From assembly GCF_964656455.1 (NCBI RefSeq), contig NC_135720.1:52106598-52170597 (forward strand): DNA of 64,000 nt, in the 5' to 3' direction. Of this stretch, positions 57,701 through 64,000 are shown piece after piece. The DNA comes from Halichoerus grypus. Its lineage: Eukaryota > Chordata > Mammalia > Carnivora > Phocidae. Below the pieces are notes generated by a model. The model was not told the DNA's origin. It saw only the letters and a program-made list of their open reading frames with translations, and made no database searches. Each line of letters begins with the position of its first letter. Positions within the stretch are counted from its first letter, which is position 1. Position numbers and translations under genes: made by a program.

Positions 57701-58510
57701 GGCGTACAGACGTCTCATAACCTTTCATCCCTTTGGAGTTTTGTTTCTGGTACATTATTATCTAACAGATAATACTGAATAGTTTCCTTCAAGTTTTTAG
57801 TCTTACTCTTCTGGCATTGTCTGAATGTCCCAGGTATCTTGTGTAATTAGTCCATTACCTTTTCATGTGCTCTGCAAAATATATTTTCCTCTTGCAAATG
57901 AAAAGGCAAGATACACAGAAGCTTGAGAATTGCCCTGAATTTTTCCTAAGGCAAGTACAAATATCCAGGGCTTCATTTTAGCCAAATAGACTATAAATCC
58001 TCTTCTCAATCTGTTTAGTAAATCAAATTGTGAACAAAATATACTTAACATATCTGTATGTTGACACTATTATTTGGTAGTGCAGTAAGCTAGTCTCCGC
58101 ATGGTTGAAGTGAGGCAAATAACTTTACCTAAAAATGTGAATTTCTCCAAGAAGCAGGATTCATTCTGTGCTCTGACGGTTCTATAAGCTTTAAATTTAA
58201 GTGGATAAATTCCAAATGGCACTAAATTTTATTAGACAGCAAGTGCAAGAATAAGGAAAAAAAACTTACTGTAAAGAGGAAAAAAAGGTAACTTTACAGT
58301 TGGATAAATCTGGCTGACTTAACCTTAATCAGGTGATCCAATAATAGGACAAACTGACATCATGTCTTTCTGATGTGATGTACTGAGAAGGCTTCAACAT
58401 TCCTTCCATTAGGAACATTCCTGACAGAAATGCAGGACATGAAACTGGTCAGGAGGAAACAGACAAACTCAAATGTATAATGTATCTCAAATATCTGCCC
58501 TTCAGTGTTT
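57701..58510. other. Intronic stretch without recognised features
   Basis: Unique sequence; no exon seen. Confidence 0.45.
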
Positions 58511-58526
58511 AAAATTGTCAGTGTCA

Positions 58527-58730
58527 GGGCGCCTGGGTGGCTCAGTCGTTAAGCGTCTGTCTTCGGCTCAGGTCATGATCCCAGGGTCCTGGGATCAAGC
58601 CCCGCATCGGGCTCCCTGCTCAGCGGGAAGCCTGCTTCTCCCTCTCCCACTCCCCTGCTTGTGTTCCCTCTCTTACTGTCTCTCTCTGTCTCTCTGTCAA
58701 ATAAATAAATAAAATCTTAAAAAATAAAAT
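58527..58730 (+). mobile_element. Carnivore SINE, young
   Basis: Close to consensus; flanks AAAATTGTCAGTGTC (from 58512 and 58731). Confidence 0.95.
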
Positions 58731-58745
58731 AAAATTGTCAGTGTC

Positions 58746-59219
58746 TTGAATGGCAAAGCATCAGGAAGACTGTTCTAAATTGAAAGAGATTAAAGATACA
58801 ACAAGGCAGAGCTTGATTCTTAATTGGATTCCGATTTTTAAGAAGTTTTAAAGGGACAACTGTAAGATTTGAATATGGACTGTATATCAATGTTAATGTG
58901 CTGTATTTGGTCCTTGTTCTGTGGTTATATAAAAGAATGTTCTTAGGAAATGCACACCGAAGTGCTTGGTGGTAAAGGGTTATGATGTCTGCAGTTAGCT
59001 CTCAAATGGTTCAGCAAAAATAACTGCGTGTAGAAGATTGAGAAAGCAAATGTAACAATAATAACAATTGGTTAAAGGTAAAGGAGAGTATTATGAGAAC
59101 TTTTTGCTGAGTGTTAAAAGATACAGAAGCGGTAATGTAAGAATAAAAACTTAGACTTACTGTGCAGTTGTTGGGTGTATGATTCTAGCATGTTTATATA
59201 TATTACCCCATTTTATCAT
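58746..59219. other. Intronic stretch without recognised features
   Basis: Unique AT-rich sequence; no exon seen. Confidence 0.45.
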
Positions 59220-59231
59220 TACAACATCATT

Positions 59232-59435
59232 TTTTTTTTTTTTTTTTTTTTAAGATTTTATTTGTTTGACAGAGAGAGACACAGCGAGAGAGGGAACACA
59301 AGCAGGGAGAGTGGGAGAGGGAGAAGCAGGCCTCCCACGGAGCAGGGAGCCCGATGCGGGGCTCGATCCCAGGACCCTGGGATCATGACCTGAGCTGAAG
59401 GCAGACACTTAACGACTGAGCCACCCAGGTGCCCC
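59232..59435 (-). mobile_element. Carnivore SINE, young
   Basis: T-run of about 22; exact flanks TACAACATCATT (59220-59231 and 59436-59447). Confidence 0.95.
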
Positions 59436-59589
59436 TACAACATCATTCTTATGATTATAAGAACATGGCCTTCCAGAACCACACATCTAATTTATTTCAA
59501 AATATTTATCCCTTGAATGATTTCCCAAGCAGTAGAAAAGAAATTGTCTGGGCTCGTTCAACTTCTAAACCATCTATTTTGATATACTT

Positions 59590-59725
59590 TCACACTATTA
59601 TCCCCAGTTTATAGATGAGCAAATTGAAAAATAGATTAACTAGCCCAAGTCATACAGCTATGTGACAGTGCTGGAATTTGAACCTAGACAGAGACTGAGC
59701 TCTTAACCACTGTTGTAACATAGAA
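59590..59725 (-). mobile_element. MIR relic
   Basis: 'tatccccagtttatagatga', 'gctggaatttgaacctagac', 'gagctcttaaccactgt' fit reverse MIR. Confidence 0.8.
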
Positions 59726-59926
59726 TATTACAAAGTGTATACTTTTACACTGAATGAATCTCTAAGATTTGATGGTTAGAATGAGAAAGGGTAAGGTTAC
59801 TGACTTTAATTTTCTTTGACTGCAGAAGGAATAGTATGACTACTATAAAGTTTTGTAAAACAAGATATTAAAAATCTTAAATTTGACTAAAATCTCATTT
59901 CTTTATCTGAAGCATTGAATGCTTTT

Positions 59927-60108
59927 TTTTTTTTTTTTTTAGGTTTTATTTATTTATTTGAGAGAGAGCACGAGCAGGGTGAGGGGCAGAGGGAGAAGCC
60001 GACTCCCTGCCAAGCAGGGAGCCTGACGCGGGGCTCCATCTTGGGACTCTGGGATCATGACCTGAGCCCAAGGCAGATGCCAAACCAACTGAGCCACCCA
60101 GGCGCCCC
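59927..60108 (-). mobile_element. Carnivore tRNA-Lys SINE
   Basis: Exact flanks CATTGAATGCTTTT (59913-59926 and from 60109). Confidence 0.95.
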
Positions 60109-60424
60109 ACATTGAATGCTTTTCATTTGTATTTTCTCTATTTTTCTATTCTCTTTTTCATTTATTTCCACTCTGATCTGTATTATTTCCTTTCTTCTGC
60201 TTGTTTTGTGTTTAGTTTGTTCTTCTAGTTTCCTAAGGTGGAAGTTTATTCATTTGAGATACTCATCTTTTTTAATGCAGACGTTTACAGCTATAAATTT
60301 CCATCTAAGCACTGGTTTAGCTGCTTGTTGGATGATCGTTTGAACCAATCAGACATGTTACAGTAATATTTTCCAAACTTGTGTGTTAATCACCTGGGGA
60401 ACTTTTTTAAAAGGTTCATTCCCG

Positions 60425-60883
60425 GGGTGCTGGGTAGCTCAGTCATTTGAGCGTTGGATTCTTGATTCCAGCTCAGGTCATGATCTTGTGGTTGTGGAAC
60501 TGAGCCCTGCGTCCTGCATCTGCACTGAGTGCAGAGTCTGCTTGTCCCTCTCCCTCCCCTCTACCTCTCCTTGAGCTTGCCCTCTCTCTTTTTCTCTAAA
60601 ATAAGTAAAATATTGGGGTGCCTGGGTGGCTCAGTCGATTAAGCATTTGCCTTTGGCTCAGGTCATGATCCCAGAGTCCTGGAAATGAGCCCTGCATTGG
60701 GCTCCCCGCTCAGTGGGGAGTCTGCTTCTCCCTCTCCCTCTACCTGCCACTCCCCCTGCTTGTGGTCACGCAAGCTCGCGCTCTCTCTCTTTCTGTCAAA
60801 TAAAATCTTTAACAAACTATAGAAATGATCCCTGAAAGTATAGTCTTCAAATAAAATCTTTAAAAAAAATAAGTAAAATCTTT
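60425..60883 (+). mobile_element. Older SINE interrupted by a younger SINE
   Basis: Outer flanks AAAGGTTCATTCCCC and AAAGGGTTCATTCCCC. Its tail holds the element at 60612-60866. Confidence 0.88.
60612..60866 (+). mobile_element. Carnivore SINE with repeated tail
   Basis: Flanks AAATAAGTAAAAT before and after. The tail 'tcaaataaaatctttaa' occurs twice, separated by about 40 non-SINE bases. Confidence 0.88.
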
Positions 60884-61224
60884 AAAGGGTTCATTCCCCT
60901 AAAAACTGATTTAGTTGCTCTGAGGCAGGCCTCAAGACTGGTTTTTTTGTTTGTTTTTAAAGACTACCCAGATGGCTACCATCTGAAAACTTACCAAGCT
61001 ATACCCTCGATGTTATTTGTTCACTTTTCTATGCTTATGTTATACTTCTATTTAAGAAATTGTTTCAAAGTACCTAGGTAATTCTGAAGCATCACTTGAT
61101 TTAAGAACCACTCATATCTTTAATTTTAGTAGTGGGGGTAGGATATAGAGTAGAGATTTTGGTTTGTTTCTTTTTCTCTGACTTCTTAACATTGTGCCAT
61201 GTATTTATTGATTTGATTTATTTG

Positions 61225-61397
61225 ATCTGTTTGTTTATTTTAGAGAGAGTAGGGGGAAGGGGCACAGGGAGAGTTTTAAGAAGACTCTGCACTAAGCACC
61301 GAGCCCCACTAGGGGCTTGATCTCGTGACTCTGAGGTCACGATCTGAGCCAAAACCGAGAGTCAGATACTTAACCATCTGAGCCACCCAGGCATCCC
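61225..61397 (-). mobile_element. Carnivore SINE, older type
   Basis: 'gccaaaaccgagagtcagat' and 'gccacccaggcatcccc'; flanks not clear. Confidence 0.88.
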
Positions 61398-61505
61398 CCC
61401 AAAAATGTTAATAAGTAGTGGTGACATATTAACTAGTATTTGGGTTGTAATAATTAAAAAGGCATATTTTGGAATGGTGAATAAAATCAGGTTTGTTTTT
61501 GTTGT

Positions 61506-61684
61506 TTTTTTTTTTAATTTTATTTATTTATTTGAGAGAGAGAGCATGAACAGGGGCAGAGGGAGAAGGAGAAGCAGACTCCCCGTGGAGCAGGGAGCCC
61601 GACTCAGGGCTTGATCCCAGGACCCTGGGATCATGACCTGAGCTGAAAGCAGATGCTTAACCGACTGAGCTACCCTGGTTCCCC
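61506..61684 (-). mobile_element. Carnivore SINE
   Basis: Reverse copy ending 'gagctaccctggttcccc', with several substitutions in the head. Confidence 0.9.
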
Positions 61685-61689
61685 AGTGG

Positions 61690-62535
61690 ATAAAATGGTT
61701 TTTACAGACTTTATGAATTCTTGGCAACCTTCTTATCTTTTTTAGAGGCAGATAATTATAATTCTTTGCTTTTTAAATGTTAGTTTGAGCCATAGCCCTG
61801 ACATAATTTTAAATTACTGTTAATACGGGATTTCTTATGTAGATCCTATGAATAGTTGATGTGTTTGTAGGAGCCTGTGTCTTTGCTTCAGATTTATAAT
61901 GAAACATAGGTTGTACAACTTTCACAGTTACATGAATGCAATTGAAAAGACCAAGGTTACTCAAACTCACCTTCGGCATTTACTAATAATAGGTACCTAT
62001 ACAGATAGGTAAAGATTATGGCTTAGTTTATGGTTCTTGCCTGATGGACTTTAGTTTTACTTGTCTCTGATCTTGCCTGTCTCTGATCGCTGTTCCTCCA
62101 AATAAAAAATTGTCATTTTATACAAATGGCTGAGTTTGACACTTTTACCTATTAGGTAAAATAACAGTAGCTAGGCAGAAAATAGTGGCTTCTAGTTTAT
62201 GCTCAGTCTGAGCAATTTAGAACAACTTCTAAAATTAAGGGGAAAATACTAATGTCAGGATGAGAGAATACTAAATGTTGCCTTTTAAAAGTTTCCAAAG
62301 TTTTGGTCATCTTAAATAAGTTAACCATATTTAAGTCTGATTTACATTTACTTTCAGAATTCACCACTTTATTTCTCTCTGGATAAGTCTATAAAGCAGT
62401 TTAAATGAAATCCAAAGTAAAACCTATAAGGAATTTTTGCTTTAATTTGCCTCAGTAGTCTGGCTCTTGTGCATATTCTTCAAGCGGATAAACCTTAGAA
62501 ATGGCTAGAACCAACTGTTCTTTTTTTTTTTTTTT
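61690..62535. other. Intronic stretch without recognised features
   Basis: Unique sequence; no exon seen. Confidence 0.45.
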
Positions 62536-62553
62536 TAAGATATAATTGACATG

Positions 62554-62673
62554 GGACACCTGGCTGGCTCAGTCGGAAGAGTTAGTGACTCTTGATCTCC
62601 GGTTTGTGAGTTTGGGCCCCATGGTGGGTGTAGAGTTTATTTAACTAAATAAAACGTAAAAAAAAAAAAAAAA
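62554..62673 (+). mobile_element. Short tRNA-Lys SINE variant inserted in L1 end
   Basis: 'cagtcggaagagttagtgac' and 'ttgggccccatggtgggtgt'; exact flanks AAGATATAATTGACATG (62537-62553 and from 62674). Confidence 0.88.
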
Positions 62674-62805
62674 AGATATAATTGACATGTTACATTAGTT
62701 TCAGGTGTACAACATAATGATCCCATATTTGCATACTTTGTGAAATGATCACAGTAAGTCTAGTTAACATCTCCCACCATACATAGTTACAAAAAATTTT
62801 TCTTT
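62674..62805 (-). mobile_element. L1 3' end fragment, antisense
   Basis: 'ttagtttcaggtgtacaaca' and 'gtgaaatgatcacagtaagt' fit the reverse of an old L1 3' end. Confidence 0.75.
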
Positions 62806-63189
62806 CTTGTGATGAGAACAGAACCAACTGTACTTAATGCCCCTCATGCACAAACATATAGCTAATCTGTCCAGTTCTGTGGCTTCAACTTTTGTGGTAA
62901 TTTCTCTGTGCTGTTTTTCTGTTTCAGAGTTTTTTTCCTGTTCAGAGATGTTTATTAACTCCTGGTGCTAACAGATACATACCTTAACCAGATACTCAGG
63001 GCACAGTTTAACCTTTTCAGTTTTCCCATGATCTGTGCTTTAGAATACTCAGCATGTAGCTCACACTATTCTCAACTATCTTCCTACAGTATGGCTTACT
63101 CCACGTGTTAAAAGAATACTGGCCAAATCCAGTATCAATTCCTTTGTGCTTTTATTACACAAATGGTATCATACTGTATATACTGTTCT
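62806..63189. other. Intronic stretch without recognised features
   Basis: Unique sequence; no exon seen. Confidence 0.45.
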
Positions 63190-63197
63190 GAAACTTT

Positions 63198-63305
63198 TTT
63201 TTTAAGATTTTATTTTTTTATGCAATCTCTACCCCCAACATGGGACTTGAATTCATTACCCTGAGATCAAGAGTCACATGCTCAAAAAAAAAAAGGTCAC
63301 ATGCT
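63198..63305 (-). mobile_element. Short tRNA-Lys SINE variant with poly-A interruption
   Basis: Reverse: 'tgcaatctctacccccaaca', 'ccctgagatcaagagtcaca', then a run of 11 A flanked by duplicated GTCACATGCTC. Outer flanks CTGAAACTT. Confidence 0.8.
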
Positions 63306-63555
63306 CTGAAACTTCTATTTAACACATCTCAGGCAGGCTTTCTGATCAGCCTATGGCTGAATTTTAGTTTGTAAAAGCTGTATGTTTCATTTTATGTTTG
63401 TAACAGTTTGTAGATTTTGTTTGTTTTATTATTACATGAACAATGCTTAAGTAAACTACATACCGATATATTTTTGTATATGTGGAAATATTTGTAGGAT
63501 TAATTCCTAGTGGAATTGTTGGCTTAAAAGATAAATGCCTTTATTTATTGTTGTT

Positions 63556-64000
63556 ATTACTATTTTTAGTTTCAGAGGTAGAATTTAATGATTCATCAGT
63601 TGCATATAACACCCAGTGCTCGGGGCGCCTGGGTGGCTCGGTCATTGGGCGTCTGCTTTTGGCTTGGGTCATAATCCTGGGGTCCTGGGATCGAGCCCCG
63701 CATCAGGCTCCTTGCTCAGCGGGAAGCCTGCTCCTCCCTCTCCCACTCCCCCTGCTTGTGTTCCCTCTCACTGTGTCTCTATCTGTCAAATAAATAAATA
63801 AATCTTCAAAAAAATAATAAAAAAATAAAAAAGTCATTTAAAACAAACAAAAAAACCACCCAGTGCTCATTCCATCAAGTGCCCTCCTTAATGCCCATCA
63901 CCCAGTTACCCCATCCCCCACCCACCTCCCTCAAGCAACCCTCAGTTTGTTTCCTACAGTTAAGAGTCTCTTATGGTTTGCCTCCCTGTTTTCATCTTAT
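63556..64000 (-). mobile_element. L1 3' end, antisense, running off the window
   Basis: 'aatttaatgattcatcagtt' before the SINE and 'gccctccttaatgcccatca', 'ccctcagtttgtttcctaca' and 'agagtctcttatggtttgcc' after it are the reverse of the carnivore L1 3' end. Confidence 0.92.
63622..63850 (+). mobile_element. Carnivore SINE inside L1
   Basis: Head 'ggcgcctgggtggctcggtc', long A-rich tail; flanks ACACCCAGTGCTC (63609-63621) and CCACCCAGTGCTC after it. Confidence 0.94.

Larger units (their letters stand above)
60365..61005. mobile_element. MER5-type hAT relic split by SINEs
   Basis: 'tgttaatcacctggggaact' before the SINEs and 'gaggcaggcctcaagactgg' after them are parts of a MER5-like element. 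Confidence 0.55.
32280..64000 (+). other. SNX3: SNX3 intron 1, 5' part
   Basis: This interval begins with the exon 1 donor GTGAGG. No sequence encoding the continuation of the PX domain was recognised, so exon 2 is probably beyond the right edge and the intron exceeds 31 kb. The interior is dense in SINEs, mostly antisense to the gene, plus L1 and a U6 retrocopy. Confidence 0.8.

Noticed and set aside
32280..64000. Search for SNX3 exon 2
   Set aside because: No stretch encoding the expected continuation of the PX domain next to a splice acceptor was found; exon 2 is taken to be outside the window.
1..64000. CRISPR arrays, bacterial operons or insertion sequences
   Set aside because: The window is mammalian nuclear DNA; the regular repeats are SINEs and microsatellites.

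Overview
This is nuclear DNA from a carnivoran mammal. The evidence is about sixty copies of a tRNA-Lys-derived SINE with the head 'gcgcctgggtggctcagt', a pyrimidine-rich body and an 'aaataaataaaatctt' tail. The dog-type SINE head ('gggatccctgggtggcgcag') was not seen, so an arctoid (bear, seal or mustelid group) is my inference. Nothing bacterial or viral is present apart from old, broken endogenous retrovirus remains.

The window holds the 5' ends of two divergent protein-coding genes and no complete gene. AFG1L (mitochondrial AFG1-like AAA ATPase, formerly LACE1) has its first coding exon on the minus strand at 15721-15856. Its intron 1 runs left to the window edge. SNX3 (sorting nexin 3) has its first coding exon on the plus strand at 32118-32279. 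Its intron 1 runs right to the window edge. Each exon lies in a GC-rich, CpG-rich promoter block (about 15.64-16.16 kb and 31.59-32.56 kb). Both promoters carry a ZNF143-type 'ACTAC..CTCCC' motif, and both start codons lie inside a YY1-like 'ATGGCGG' element. No other coding exon was recognised; nearly all other open frames lie in SINEs, L1s or the retrovirus relic.

Layout. (1) 1-15.7 kb, AFG1L intron 1: an old L1 block flanked by a near-identical 101-bp direct repeat, L2 and MIR relics, a decayed gammaretrovirus-like provirus on the minus strand (9.58-13.6 kb) and a tandem SINE pair. (2) 15.7-31.9 kb, the AFG1L promoter and intergenic space: L2, L1, SINEs, an ERVL-like LTR and a solo ERV1-type LTR. 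(3) 31.6-32.6 kb, the SNX3 promoter, exon 1 and splice donor. (4) 32.3-64 kb, SNX3 intron 1: very SINE-rich, with mostly antisense SINEs, a U6 snRNA retrocopy, an old antisense L1 at 45.9-50 kb, a younger L1 at 51-52.4 kb and the 3' end of an antisense L1 at the right edge.

The two genes are not in one pathway. SNX3 binds PI3P on early endosomes and works with retromer; AFG1L acts in mitochondrial protein quality control. They share promoter architecture typical of housekeeping genes. The most notable structures are repeat-related: several sites where SINEs inserted repeatedly into the same target, an antisense SINE bias that follows gene direction in both introns, and the long direct repeat whose break lies at a palindrome. 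I found no convincing undescribed biological system. Boundaries of old repeats are read by eye and are approximate.
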